A stretch of 46,584 nt of DNA from CAZOKZ01 sp964580585 (GTDB lineage: Bacteria > Sumerlaeota > Sumerlaeia > SLMS01 > JAHLLQ01): positions 1 to 46,584 of the forward strand of contig CAZOKZ010000036.1 in assembly GCA_964580585.1 (NCBI GenBank), in the 5' to 3' direction. Position 1 is the stretch's first letter; each line of letters starts with the position of its first letter. The position numbers and the translations under genes were made by a program. Below are positions 24,936 to 34,039 of the stretch, in pieces. Below the pieces are notes generated by a model. That model worked only from the letters and a program-made list of their open reading frames with translations. It made no database searches and was not told the DNA's origin.

Positions 24936-26030
24936 TCAAGCCGTGCCGGAATCCCGTTGCGGCGAACGACCTCGACGGCGTGATTCGCCGCGCCCGACCA
25001 GAACATTGAGATAAACAAAGACCAACGTGGCGCCAGCGACAAAGAGAATATTGCGCAGGTTTTCCGCCTTCACGACTTCCTGGGCAATCAAGATCAACGC
25101 ACCCGTGTACGCAATAAAGGCGAAGAGAAACGCGGCGCCTTCCGAACGATTGATGACGCGTCCCGTGAAAAAGATTGGCAAGCAGGCGAAAGCCGCGAGC
25201 GCCATCATTGGAAGATCAAACGCCAGGGCGTTTGGCGAAACGGCGACGCCCGAGGGCGAAACGGCAGCGGAAATGCCCAGTACCGCCGACAAGTTGAAGA
25301 GATTGCTTCCCACGACATTACCAACGGCAAGGTCGCGTTCGCCTCGAATGGTTGCCATGATCGAGGTGGCGACTTCGGGGAGCGAAGTCCCCGCCGCCAC
25401 CAGGGTGAGACCGATGATCAATTCACTCACTCCCAGTGCGCGGGCAATTTCCACGGCAGAATCGACCAGCCAGTTTGCCCCCAGGACCAATAACGCCAGA
25501 CCTGTCACCGCAAGGGTGCAATCCACGAGGAACCCCCGCACATTGCGCGGCGGTTTTTTTTCGTCCAAGTCGGCGCTACTGGAATCCGTTACTCCAATAC
25601 GAATCTGCATCCCAGTGTAAGCGATAATTCCCAAAAAAAGCGCCAACCCATCGAGACGGCTGATGGCGCCGTCGCGCGCCATCCACCAGACCAGCAAGGA
25701 AGCTCCCACCATGATCGGCACGTCGAGACGGATTAGCTGGTGCGAGACCACCAACGGCAGGATCAGCGCAGAAACACCCAAAATAAACAATACATTGAAG
25801 ATATTACTGCCGATAACATTGCCCAGCGCCAAATCGGCCTGTCCGGCAAGGGCCGATTCGATGCTGACTGCCATTTCCGGGGCGCTCGTACCAAACGCCA
25901 CCACCGTCAATCCAACGATCAGCGAAGGCACGCCAAACCGCTTGGACATGGTGGAAGCACCCCGCACCAATAATTCGGCTCCAACGGTCAGCAGAATAAG
26001 TCCGGCAGCAAACAACAATAGCGTAAACAT
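24936..26030 (-). CDS. Na+/Ca2+ antiporter (CaCA family, YrbG-like)
   Basis: The 364-residue inner-membrane protein has ten or so spans in two inverted halves. Each alpha-repeat shows GTSAPE/GTSLPE and GNVIGSNIFN/GNVVGSNLFN. It exchanges Ca2+ for Na+ or H+. I chose ATG 26030, with AGGAA upstream. A reading frame to 26411 would extend it by 127 residues of non-membrane, low-quality sequence that overlaps the divergent epimerase gene. The C-terminal tail is Arg-rich. Confidence 0.93.
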   Translation of the reverse strand: MFTLLLFAAGLILLTVGAELLVRGASTMSKRFGVPSLIVGLTVVAFGTSAPEMAVSIESALAGQADLALGNVIGSNIFNVLFILGVSALILPLVVSHQLIRLDVPIMVGASLLVWWMARDGAISRLDGLALFLGIIAYTGMQIRIGVTDSSSADLDEKKPPRNVRGFLVDCTLAVTGLALLVLGANWLVDSAVEIARALGVSELIIGLTLVAAGTSLPEVATSIMATIRGERDLAVGNVVGSNLFNLSAVLGISAAVSPSGVAVSPNALAFDLPMMALAAFACLPIFFTGRVINRSEGAAFLFAFIAYTGALILIAQEVVKAENLRNILFVAGATLVFVYLNVLVGRGESRRRGRSPQRDSGTA

Positions 26031-26348
26031 CAATACGGTTCCTATCAGCCCGGCGATGCTCAAACCAAGGAAAACATACCTTTTCGCCCGACTCCGAGCG
26101 TGCGCACGTTGAGGGGAAGGGTGCAAGTTCGTCAAGGTTAATGCGACAGCCGCAACCCGCGAGAAGATCGTGTCGATCCCAGATACGCGAACGGGATCCT
26201 TCATCCCGTTTGATCGGTAATTGTCAAATAAATCAGGACGTCCTGCAAAAAATGTCCCAAGCCCGAGTCTGATCTTGCTCCGGTCCACCGACCCATGCCT
26301 GCATGAGGTGGACAGGCAAAAATTCCCTGTCTCGTATTCGATCCCCCG
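26031..26348. other. Divergent intergenic region with one hairpin
   Basis: This 318-bp region between the divergent antiporter and epimerase genes has no gene. It holds a perfect inverted repeat AACGGGAT, CCTTC loop, ATCCCGTT (26190-26210), without a T-run. On the minus strand this could sit in the leader of the antiporter mRNA. I see no consensus promoter with confidence and no recognised riboswitch. Confidence 0.45.
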
Positions 26349-27356
26349 ATGCAAGAGGCTGTATCGTTGAACATTCTCGTTACTGGAACGGCAGGCTTTA
26401 TTGGCTACCACGTGGCTGCGGCACTACTGGCCGAAGGCCATCGCGTCGTTGGCGTGGATAACTTTCACCCGTACTATCCCGTGGTGCTCAAGCGTCGTCG
26501 CCATGCATTGCTGGAAATGCACGCGAATTATCGCGGGGTCGAGATGGATCTCGTCGATCACGAGGGCCTGCTTTCCCTCGTGCACGAGGAAAAAATCGGC
26601 GTTGTCTGCCACCTCGCCGCTCAAGCCGGCGTGCGCCATTCGTTGACCCATCCATTCGATTACCAGACGGCCAACCTTCAGGCATTTCTCTCTGTGCTCG
26701 AAGCTTGCCGCCATGGGCATGTGCCGCGCCTTGTTTACGCGTCCAGTTCCAGCGTTTACGGCGGCAACACGAAGTTGCCCTTCAGCGAAGACGATCCCGT
26801 CGAGCATCCGATCAGCCTGTATGCCGCCACCAAGCGCGCGAACGAACTCATGGCGCACACGTACACCCATTTGTACGGTCTGCAAACCATTGGGCTGCGG
26901 TTTTTCACCGTGTACGGACCATGGGGACGGCCCGATATGGCAATGTGGATTTTTGCCGAAAAACTTTCTCACGGACTTTCCATTCCCGTGTTCAATCACG
27001 GCAAAATGAAACGCGATTTTACATACATCGACGATATCGTCGCGGGCGTTAAAGCCAGCCTCTTCACCGAGGGACTCGACCCATACGAAGTCATCAACCT
27101 TGGCAACCATCAGTGCGAGAACCTGATGGACATGATCGGTGAAATTGCGCGCAGTCTGAATGTGGAACCAAAAATGGAGCTATTGCCCATGCAACCCGGC
27201 GACGTGCCCGCGACGTATGCCGATATCACCCGTGCTGAACGCAAACTAGGCTTCCGCCCCACGACCACCATGAAAACGGGTGTTGCCAATTTCATGAAAT
27301 GGTTCAAAGCACACCCCGATTTGACCGAAGACATTTACCGCCAAATACGCGCTTGA
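26349..27356 (+). CDS. NAD-dependent UDP-glucuronate 4-epimerase-like protein
   Basis: The 335-residue extended short-chain dehydrogenase has the NAD motif VTGTAGFIGYH, the catalytic YAATK (Tyr-x3-Lys), and RFFTVYGPWGRPDM. The segment DNFHPYYPVVLKRRR and DMAMWIFAE are typical of UDP-glucuronate 4-epimerases (GAE, LspL). It would interconvert UDP-glucuronate and UDP-galacturonate for surface polysaccharides. The next gene, a decarboxylase/epimerase-like SDR, is 11 bp away, so the two share a transcript that ends at the terminator at 28361-28397. Confidence 0.9.
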   Translation: MQEAVSLNILVTGTAGFIGYHVAAALLAEGHRVVGVDNFHPYYPVVLKRRRHALLEMHANYRGVEMDLVDHEGLLSLVHEEKIGVVCHLAAQAGVRHSLTHPFDYQTANLQAFLSVLEACRHGHVPRLVYASSSSVYGGNTKLPFSEDDPVEHPISLYAATKRANELMAHTYTHLYGLQTIGLRFFTVYGPWGRPDMAMWIFAEKLSHGLSIPVFNHGKMKRDFTYIDDIVAGVKASLFTEGLDPYEVINLGNHQCENLMDMIGEIARSLNVEPKMELLPMQPGDVPATYADITRAERKLGFRPTTTMKTGVANFMKWFKAHPDLTEDIYRQIRA

Positions 27357-27367
27357 AGGATCGACCC

Positions 27368-28366
27368 ATGACGCAACCATTTGCTGGCCAAACCTGCCTG
27401 GTAACGGGAGGTGCCGGTTTCATCGGCAGCCATCTGGCAGCGCAATTACTCGCCGAAGGCAAACGCGTCATCGTGCTCGATGATCTTTCGACCGGCAATT
27501 ACGCGAATATTGAAGAACTCGACCGCCAATATGCCGATGAGGGCCGTTTCAAATTCATCTTCGACACCGTATTACACGAGCGCGTTGTCGAAGAACTCGT
27601 ACGCGAATCCGACGTGATTTACCATCTTGCCTCGGCGGTTGGCGTAAATCTGATCATGCAGGAACCGGTAAAAACTATCGAGACGATTTTCGGCGGCACG
27701 AACGTCGTGCTGCGGTGCGCTGCGCGTTACCGCCGCAAAACGATGATTTTTTCCACGTCGGAAGTTTACGGCAAGTCCATGGATGTGCCGTTCCGCGAAG
27801 ACGGCGACCGGCTCGAAGGCCCGACGACGAAACATCGCTGGGCGTATGCATGCGCGAAATCGCTCGATGAATTTTTAGCGCTCGCTCACTGGAAGCAAAC
27901 GCGTCTGCCTGTGATTGTCGTGCGGTTATTCAACACGGCGGGCCCTCGCCAGACCGGGCAATACGGCATGGTGATTCCAAGCTTCGTACGTGCGGCGCTA
28001 ATCAATGAACCGCTACACGTTTACGGCACGGGGACGCAGTCGCGTTGCTTCTGTCACGTGTACGATGTGGTCGAAGCATTGAAGGGATTGATGGCCAGCA
28101 AGGATTCCGTCGGCGAAGTGTTCAACATTGGCGCGACGAGCGAAATCACGATCCACGATCTCGCCCGTGAAGTCGTCAAACTCACCAATAGTGAGTCCGA
28201 AATCCGCCTGATTCCCTACGAAGGTGTGTATGGAAACGGTGGGTTCGAGGATATGCTGCGCCGTGTACCCAGTATCGAAAAAATCGGCGACACGATCGGC
28301 TGGGCGCCGAAACGCACGCTTCAAACAATTATCGAAGACGTCATCGCGGATATTCAAAAAGCCTAA
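27368..28366 (+). CDS. NAD-dependent epimerase/dehydratase (UXS-like)
   Basis: The 332-residue extended SDR starts at ATG 27368 with AAGGA upstream. An earlier frame start lies inside the previous gene. It has VTGGAGFIGSH, FSTSEVYGKS, the catalytic YACAK, and RLFNTAGPRQTGQYGMVIP. It resembles UDP-glucuronate decarboxylases (UDP-xylose synthases) and dTDP-glucose 4,6-dehydratases of the same superfamily. With its neighbour it supplies UDP-sugars, perhaps for glycosyltransferases nearby. Exact substrate not determined. Confidence 0.88.
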   Translation: MTQPFAGQTCLVTGGAGFIGSHLAAQLLAEGKRVIVLDDLSTGNYANIEELDRQYADEGRFKFIFDTVLHERVVEELVRESDVIYHLASAVGVNLIMQEPVKTIETIFGGTNVVLRCAARYRRKTMIFSTSEVYGKSMDVPFREDGDRLEGPTTKHRWAYACAKSLDEFLALAHWKQTRLPVIVVRLFNTAGPRQTGQYGMVIPSFVRAALINEPLHVYGTGTQSRCFCHVYDVVEALKGLMASKDSVGEVFNIGATSEITIHDLAREVVKLTNSESEIRLIPYEGVYGNGGFEDMLRRVPSIEKIGDTIGWAPKRTLQTIIEDVIADIQKA

Positions 28367-28397
28367 CCGCAAAGGAGCCTTCGCTGTTAGCTTTTTT
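28361..28397 (+). terminator. Intrinsic terminator of the epimerase operon
   Basis: An imperfect long hairpin (outer arms GC-TAAC and GTTAGC, inner arms GC-AAG and CTT-GC, loop GAGC) runs into TTTTTT at 28392-28397. The stem begins in the stop codon of the UXS-like gene. The convergent dacB gene ends at 28396, so the T-run overlaps its stop codon. Confidence 0.7.
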
Positions 28398-29848
28398 ACC
28401 GAGCGAACACTTCCACGATGTCGTCGATTTTCGCGCGAATCGTGCCTGTTGAACACGCATAGTTGTTTACAATAATACTAAACGCTACGGGTTGGCCGTT
28501 ATTTTTTACCACGTAACCGGAAAGCGAACTTACACCTGTCAACGTTCCCGTTTTTGCCTGCACTCGTTTTGCCATTCCGTTTTTCGTCAACCGATAACGC
28601 ATGGTTCCATCGATACCCGAAAGTGGCAGACTCGAAACAAAGAGTTCTTCGTCTTTCATTTCAATTAACAATTCAACAAACGCATGTGGCGTAATTAAGT
28701 TACGACGCGATAGACCACTGCCATCGATGGAAACGACTTCCGTATCCGGCACTTTGAGCGACTTCCATAAATTTGCCTCTGCTTGATACGATGCATTGTA
28801 GGAGCCTTTGCCAAATACTTCCGCACCAGCCAGAATATACAAACTTTCCGCGAGAAAATTATCGCTTGGTTTATTTGCCCCCGACATTATTTCGTGAATG
28901 GGGACGGAGTCGATGGTCGCAACAACATGTCCAACGCCAATGGGGACGGAGGACACGCGTGCCGTTCCAATGACATGAACGCCCTCTTTTTCCAGGGCTT
29001 TTTGAAACTCGCGTGCGGTAANNNNNNNNNNTAAACTCAACCGGATCACCTAAAACGATCGACCGTCCAGCTTCGCCGCTGTCGGCAGGAAGCGATCCCG
29101 TTAACGTCAACGTTTCGCCATCCAGGCTCCGATGGATTTGAAACGTGGGGACGGAGCCTACTCGTCCCGTTTCCGACTGATTGACAATTTCGAATGAAGC
29201 GGAATCGCTGGCAAATTCAACGTTGACTGGCTCACCAGCACGACCCGGGGTGATTTTTATCCCCGCAACGTTTTGATCGATTCCAAACGCGGAAGGCAAC
29301 GCGCCGTCCGTGGTTTGCAGATCATCCCAATCCCAACCGATGGGCAATAACGTCGGCGATTCGTAATGCGAGGCGTCGATCACGACATCGCCTAAAACCG
29401 TGGTCACCCCAAAGTTTGCGACCTCGCGAGCTAATTGACGCAACTTCGATTCACCCAATCGTCCGTCGAGTAAATTCGGTGTCCACGAAGGATCGCCACT
29501 TGCCTTCACAACAAGATCGCCATTCACCTTCCCTCCGCCGGGCAGCGATGAAACATGCACCGTGGTTTGAACGGTGTTTTCCGGGCCAATGAATTTGCAC
29601 GCCATTGCAGTGCTTACCAGTTTGCGATTCGACGCGGGAACAAACAGCTTCTTTCCGTTCACATCGGCCAAAACACTTTTCGTGGAAATGTTAACGGCAT
29701 AGACCCCCCAATGCGCTTGAGCAGCACAACCGGAGTCGATCATGTTTTCGATTTCACGATCGTACGTCGCTGCCTGTAACCAGCATGGTGCGAACGATAA
29801 TATCAGAACCCAAATCAGTTGTCTCAGCCGCATACGATTCCTTTCCAT
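28396..29848 (-). CDS. dacB: D-Ala-D-Ala carboxypeptidase/endopeptidase PBP4 type, interrupted by assembly gap
   Basis: The gene codes for a periplasmic low-molecular-mass PBP of class C (PBP4/DacB), which trims or cleaves peptidoglycan cross-links. There is a signal peptide (RQLIWVLILSFAPCWLQA). The active-site serine lies in PASNRK (Ser-x-x-Lys), the second motif in SDNFLAES (Ser-x-Asn), and the third in QAKTGTL (Lys-Thr-Gly). Ten N bases (29022-29031) interrupt it, and the two sides are in different frames by one base. Both halves belong to the same family, so the frame break is an artefact of gap sizing rather than a mutation. Decamers at 28900, 28942 and 29147 encode Ser-Val-Pro. Confidence 0.9.
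29022..29031. other. Scaffold gap (10 N)
   Basis: Ten undetermined bases inside the dacB gene. The two flanking frames of the same protein differ by one position, so the true number of missing bases is not a multiple matching ten. The gap length is a placeholder. Confidence 0.95.
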
Positions 29849-30027
29849 CGGAGAAGGTGGTGGCGAGACGAGAGTGAGAAGGGAGTTTGCACAATCGCAA
29901 GAAGGAATTCAGCGGATTCAATCAATGGCTGCTGAATTTTTGATACTCGGATTCGCAATGAACATTGACATTGTTCGATGCTATCCGAATCTTGGAATCA
30001 TTGTTTGGTTCATTCATTGAAAGCGAT

Positions 30028-30102
30028 ATGAACATGCCTCGCCGCCGACTACTCCTGCTAGCCATTCTTTGGCCCATAATTGCGCTGATGTTGATCGGCT
30101 GA
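30028..30102 (+). CDS. Possible 24-residue membrane peptide
   Basis: ATG at 30028 opens a 24-residue frame: MNMPRRR then a hydrophobic run with LLLLAILWPIIALMLIG. The positive-inside start and one span make it look like a small membrane peptide. There is no good Shine-Dalgarno site and no promoter I trust. It lies between dacB and the convergent GT4 gene, 8 bp from its stop. It may be a chance frame. Confidence 0.3.
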   Translation: MNMPRRRLLLLAILWPIIALMLIG

Positions 30103-30110
30103 CCCCCTGG

Positions 30111-31235
30111 TTACTCCAACACTTCGTTCCAAACGTGCATCATCGCCTCGACGTGGGCTTCGATGGTGAAATTTGCCGTCACGTGTTTCTGGGCGGATTC
30201 CCCCACTTTCGCGAGTTTTTCTCGCATTCCCCATATTTCCCCCATTGCCGTCGCCAATGCGGACGCATCCCCCTCGGGCACCAGCCAACCGCTTTCGCTC
30301 TCTCGAATCAGTTCGGGAATGCCACCAGTACGCGCGCCGATAGACGGAATCCCCATCGCACCAGCCTCGATAATTGTTCGGCCAAAGCCTTCCTCACCTG
30401 AAATCAGCATATTCACGTCCATCGCTCCATAAAGCGAAGCCACGTCCTGTTGGAAAGGCAACCATTGGACTTTATCGCGCAAGTCGTCTGCTTTCAGGCG
30501 TTCGCGCAGCCGATCCCCGTATTCCAGGGTGCTTTTAAACGCGTCGCCCGCCAGCAACAACCGCGCGGGAACCCCGGCTGCGTTGGCCTGGGCAATCGCT
30601 TCGGCGGCGATCATCTGGTTTTTTCGAGGAGAAACAAGACCCAGCAGTCCAAAAACCAGCGTCTCGTCCCCCCAACCGAAGCTTTCGCGCAATGAACGAT
30701 CGCGCGTCGCTCCCGAAAACCGCGACACATCCACCCCATTGTACACCACTCGCACACGATCGATCAGCCCGGAGCCCTCGAAGAGGGATCGACACGCATC
30801 GCTGACCGCCACAATGCGTTGGCAACCGGCCAAATGGTAGTTTTTGATCTGCCGTGGAGTAATTCCGAGCCGAATATGCGACGTCACCCCCACTTTCCCC
30901 CCACTATTCCCCCACGCTCGAGCCACCATCACCCCCTGGGGCGTTGAGTGAAATTCGTTGCAGTGAATAATGTTGGGGGCAAACTCCTGTGCAATTCGGC
31001 GCAATTGAGGCATTTGACGCAAATTCGCGGTCAACCATCCCCCCAGTTTCCGCCACGCGCCGTGGGGAACAACCTCGCAGGACACGTTAAATTGACGTAA
31101 TTCCTCGGTTAAACCCCCTTCACCCGGACATATCACCAATGGCTCGACATCGTTAGGAAGGCGTTGCACCAAGGCTAATAATGACTGCCGAGCGCCTAAA
31201 AGTCGAACACTGGGGGTTAAAAAAAGAATCTTCAT
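30111..31235 (-). CDS. Glycosyltransferase family 4
   Basis: The 374-residue protein has the GT-B fold of GT4: an N-terminal LFLTPSVRLLGARQSLLAL, IVAVSDACRSLF, VVYNGVDVSRF, LGLVSPRKNQ and the donor-binding EEGFGRTIIEAGAMGIP, then VPEGDASALA. It transfers a sugar from a nucleotide donor to an unknown acceptor, probably for cell-surface glycan. No decamer is present. It is single on the minus strand and divergent from the mraZ cluster. Confidence 0.93.
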   Translation of the reverse strand: MKILFLTPSVRLLGARQSLLALVQRLPNDVEPLVICPGEGGLTEELRQFNVSCEVVPHGAWRKLGGWLTANLRQMPQLRRIAQEFAPNIIHCNEFHSTPQGVMVARAWGNSGGKVGVTSHIRLGITPRQIKNYHLAGCQRIVAVSDACRSLFEGSGLIDRVRVVYNGVDVSRFSGATRDRSLRESFGWGDETLVFGLLGLVSPRKNQMIAAEAIAQANAAGVPARLLLAGDAFKSTLEYGDRLRERLKADDLRDKVQWLPFQQDVASLYGAMDVNMLISGEEGFGRTIIEAGAMGIPSIGARTGGIPELIRESESGWLVPEGDASALATAMGEIWGMREKLAKVGESAQKHVTANFTIEAHVEAMMHVWNEVLE

Positions 31236-31573
31236 TTTTTTTCAGAAACCGTTTACGATCAAATTGAAGAGAGTCCAAACCCTAAGAGCAATAAATCCAG
31301 TGTTTTATAAAGCGATTTTTTCTAAAACCCAGTTTTCCACAACTTATTTCTAACTTTTTTCAAATTTAGCCAAAAGCGTAAATATAGTCCCAACCACCCG
31401 GTTCAACAACCATATATTGTAGGCAGGAGGCTGCCTATCGACAGTGATAATTTCTTAAACAAAACCTCTTGACCTTGTGACGCCTACTCGGCAGGTTCGG
31501 CCCATGTCGTGGGGAATCTGGGGGAAATCGGGGGACCAGGAACGAAACCGGGGTTCCAAAGGTGTCGCGGAGT
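31236..31573. other. Divergent region ahead of mraZ
   Basis: This 338-bp region is AT-rich on the GT4 side with several T-runs. It contains a 7-bp hairpin TAGGCAG-GAGG-CTGCCTA (31420-31437) with a TATATT (31413-31418) beside it, a TTGACC (31469-31474) with a poor -10, and the phased G repeats of the MraZ-type operator (31510-31535). It must hold the promoter of the mraZ cluster and of the GT4 gene. Confidence 0.5.
31510..31535 (+). promoter_or_regulatory. MraZ-type operator: 10-bp-phased GGGG repeats
   Basis: TGGGGAATC, then TGGGGGAAATC, then GGGGGACC follow with the G-runs exactly 10 bp apart (starting 31511, 31521 and 31531). A fourth weaker G-run lies in phase at 31551. E. coli MraZ binds direct TGGGN repeats separated by five bases in front of its own operon. 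The same arrangement here 40-65 bp upstream of mraZ strongly suggests autoregulation. Confidence 0.7.
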
Positions 31574-32074
31574 ATGGAAAACGAACTTTCAGGCATGTTC
31601 GAAGTGCGCGTCGATGACCGCAATCGCGTCGCTGTACCTGCCCGCCTGATGGAAGCATTTCGCGCCCTTTCCACCGATAAATATGGTAACCCCATGCCAG
31701 ACGACAGCATCGAGGTCGTGGTCGGCATTGGTTTGCAGAACAAATTGTGCATCTTCCCCAAGAGTGTCCACCAGGAAATGACGGGATATTTGGATAAACA
31801 GCCAAAATTCCATCCTAAGTGGCGAAAAGTTCGCGGGGTTATCAAGGGATCGGCTGATCCCCAGGTGTTGGACAAGCAAAACCGGGTACGTATTCCGGCA
31901 GCATTGGGCAAGAAATACAATCTGGCGGGTACAATCATCATCCAGGGGGTCGGCGATCACCTGGAAATGGCAAGCATGCCGGAATGGGAGAAAGACTTGG
32001 AAGATTTCGGCCCGATGGTGGACGAACTTTTCCAGGACAACGAAGACGGAAAAGACAATTCGGCGGACGAATGA
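31574..32074 (+). CDS. mraZ: Transcriptional regulator MraZ
   Basis: The 166-residue protein has two SpoVT/AbrB-type domains. The first is near ELSGMFEVRVDDRNRVAVPAR, split around residues 4-20, with its DRNRVAVP strand. The second is at VLDKQNRVRIPAALGKKYNL. It represses the cluster by binding the repeats upstream. I chose ATG 31574 because AGGTG lies 9 bases ahead. A GTG at 31562 is possible. It is a little longer than the usual 145-150 residues, with an acidic tail. It opens the wall and division cluster. Confidence 0.95.
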   Translation: MENELSGMFEVRVDDRNRVAVPARLMEAFRALSTDKYGNPMPDDSIEVVVGIGLQNKLCIFPKSVHQEMTGYLDKQPKFHPKWRKVRGVIKGSADPQVLDKQNRVRIPAALGKKYNLAGTIIIQGVGDHLEMASMPEWEKDLEDFGPMVDELFQDNEDGKDNSADE

Positions 32075-32145
32075 ACGGGCGAAGGTTCACGCGCGAGCCG
32101 ATTTGAAGTTGGACAAGTTTTCTCACTCAAGTCAGCCCTTTCGGG

Positions 32146-33153
32146 GTGACGAAACGAGACCAGCCCAAGGAGAGGCGCGGTAAGCACTTGGACTACCATG
32201 AACCCGTACTGGTACGCGAGGTTCTGGAACGGCTGCAAGTGACTCCTGGAATGGTCGTCTGCGACGGAACGGTCGGCAGCGCAGGGCACGGGGTAAGGCT
32301 CGTCGAAGCGTTGCAAGGTCAAGGAGTCTTCATCGGCTTGGACCGGGATCCGGAGATGTTGAAGCGAGCGCAGCGGCGTTTAGCTGCTCTCGGCGGTGGG
32401 GAGAACCTTCGCTTGGTGTTGCGGGCTCGCAGTTACGAACAGTTGCCCGAGGTGCTGGCGGAAGAAGGGTTTAAAGGAGCAGATGCCATCCTGCTCGATC
32501 TGGGACTGAACAGTTTGCAGTTGGAAGATGGCGCGCGAGGATTTTCGTTTTCAAATGAAGGGCCGCTCGATGGGCGCTTCAATCCGAAGGAACCAGGAAC
32601 ACGGTCGATGGAAGAATTGGTCAACAATGCGAGCGAGAAGGAGCTGAGCGACTGGATGTTCCAGTATGCGGACGAACGCAACGCTCGCAAAATCGCTCGC
32701 CGGATCGTCGAGACGCGCAAGGCGCGCCCGATCCGCACGACCAAAGAACTGGCCGACCTCGTGGTTGCTTGTTATCCACCGAAAAAACGCCACGAGAAAC
32801 CGCACCCGGCAACACGCACGTTTCAAGCATTGCGCATCGTCGCCAACAACGAATTGCAAGCGGTGGAAAACGGCGTTCGGCGCTGCATCGAAAGCCTCGC
32901 CCCCGGCGGAACGCTTTGCGTGATTTCGTACCACTCGGGAGAAGAAAAATTAGTCAAATCGCTGTTCGACGAAGTCGGCAGCCCGCGGCCCGATCCAACC
33001 AATCTGTACGCCGCTACCACAATGGAGGGACTCCAATATCGTGTTGAGAGCCGAGGCGCCTATAAGCCTCGGGAAAATGAAATCGCGGAAAATCCGCGTG
33101 CGCGCAGTGCCCGGCTTCGGACGTTACACCGTCTGCGGGAGGTGGCCCAGTGA
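32146..33153 (+). CDS. rsmH: 16S rRNA m4C1402 methyltransferase RsmH
   Basis: The 335-residue enzyme N4-methylates C1402 of 16S rRNA with SAM. The start is GTG with a weak ribosome-binding site in CTTTCGGG. Motifs: YHEPVLVREVL, CDGTVGSAGHG (SAM loop), GLDRDPEML, DAILLDLGLNSLQLED, GPLDGRFNP, KKRHEKPHPATRTFQALRI split by short gaps, and VISYHSGEEKLVK. It lies 71 bp after mraZ and overlaps ftsL by 4 bp (GTGA). This is the standard second position of the cluster. Confidence 0.97.
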   Translation: MTKRDQPKERRGKHLDYHEPVLVREVLERLQVTPGMVVCDGTVGSAGHGVRLVEALQGQGVFIGLDRDPEMLKRAQRRLAALGGGENLRLVLRARSYEQLPEVLAEEGFKGADAILLDLGLNSLQLEDGARGFSFSNEGPLDGRFNPKEPGTRSMEELVNNASEKELSDWMFQYADERNARKIARRIVETRKARPIRTTKELADLVVACYPPKKRHEKPHPATRTFQALRIVANNELQAVENGVRRCIESLAPGGTLCVISYHSGEEKLVKSLFDEVGSPRPDPTNLYAATTMEGLQYRVESRGAYKPRENEIAENPRARSARLRTLHRLREVAQ

Positions 33154-33611
33154 AACGCAAACCCATCGCCGCCCATCCCAGCCGAACCAGCCGCGTCCAA
33201 CATAAAATTGAGAAACGGGAGGAACCGGTTGCTCAACTGAAACCCTACGGTCTGCTGGTGATCCTGGCGGTTGCCGCCATCGCAACCGCACTCGGATGCC
33301 TGCAGGTAAAGATCCAGTTTGATGCACGAGATTATCAGATCGAAACCCGCCGTCTCCAGGAACTCGCCTCTGTCCATCGTGACGAGATTCGGAAACTGGA
33401 AACGCGCCTGGGCGATCTGAAGCGCGACGAAAATTTACGCGAAGCCGCTCTTGGTCCATTGGGAATGGTCGAGCCTTCGCCCTCGGATATCAGAAGTCTC
33501 ACGATTGACGATACGCGTGTGCAGATTTTTCGCACCGCATCGACCGACGCACGGGAAGCGATCGAATCCCGACGTCACAATTTGCAAGAAGAAGGAAAGG
33601 AGGTTTTTTAA
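33150..33611 (+). CDS. ftsL: Cell division protein FtsL
   Basis: The 153-residue protein has a basic cytoplasmic start (about 32 residues), one transmembrane span (about 33-53, PYGLLVILAVAAIATALG) and a heptad-type coiled coil (about 60-95, with RLQELASVHRDEIRKLETRL). This is the FtsL form: it works in the FtsQLB complex at the septum and depends on FtsB/FtsQ. The family is poorly conserved in sequence, so the call rests on topology and gene order between rsmH and ftsI. The C-terminal tail of about 50 residues is longer than usual. Confidence 0.85.
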   Translation: MKRKPIAAHPSRTSRVQHKIEKREEPVAQLKPYGLLVILAVAAIATALGCLQVKIQFDARDYQIETRRLQELASVHRDEIRKLETRLGDLKRDENLREAALGPLGMVEPSPSDIRSLTIDDTRVQIFRTASTDAREAIESRRHNLQEEGKEVF

Positions 33612-34039
33612 GGTAGTCGCGCTTCTGGCCTTGGAGACACTTGTTCGACAAGGCTGGTCCAGGCAGGGCTTTCCCGATGGTACGCAGTACGATCTCGTGC
33701 AGGTTCCCGTTGGTTGAATGTTGATGCTGGCAAGGTGACTGGTCCCGTTCCCGTTCTTGGCGATTATCCGGCTTATCCGGTGCGTCGCTCGCTCCCGCAG
33801 ACCCGCTCCCGTACCCCGCACTCGCTCATGTTCCGAATCGATTCGTTGTTCCTCGCTGCTCTGCTCACGTAGTTCTCCGGTCTCAGGATGGTTGTTGGCG
33901 CAACCATGTTCGCGAATGGAATTTTCAAAAGTGCTTCCCGGTTCCTCTCGCGTTTTTTCCGGCCCTGCCTGGTTCAGCCTCGTTGAAAACCAAATCTTCC
34001 AAGCAAGCTGCCCGACGAAATTCGCGCTCAGGAAATCCG
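33612..34039. other. Unusual non-coding gap between ftsL and ftsI
   Basis: These 428 bp lie within an otherwise tightly packed cluster. No forward or reverse frame has protein-like composition. The plus strand is pyrimidine-rich with repeated TTCCCGT and TCCCGT words (for example near 33702, 33750 and 34112). It ends in AGGAAATCCG just ahead of the ftsI start. It could hold an internal promoter, an RNA or a decayed gene. Confidence 0.5.

Noticed and set aside
26031..26411. A 127-residue N-terminal extension of the antiporter
   Set aside because: It lacks membrane segments, overlaps the divergent epimerase gene and lacks a ribosome-binding site, while ATG 26030 has one.
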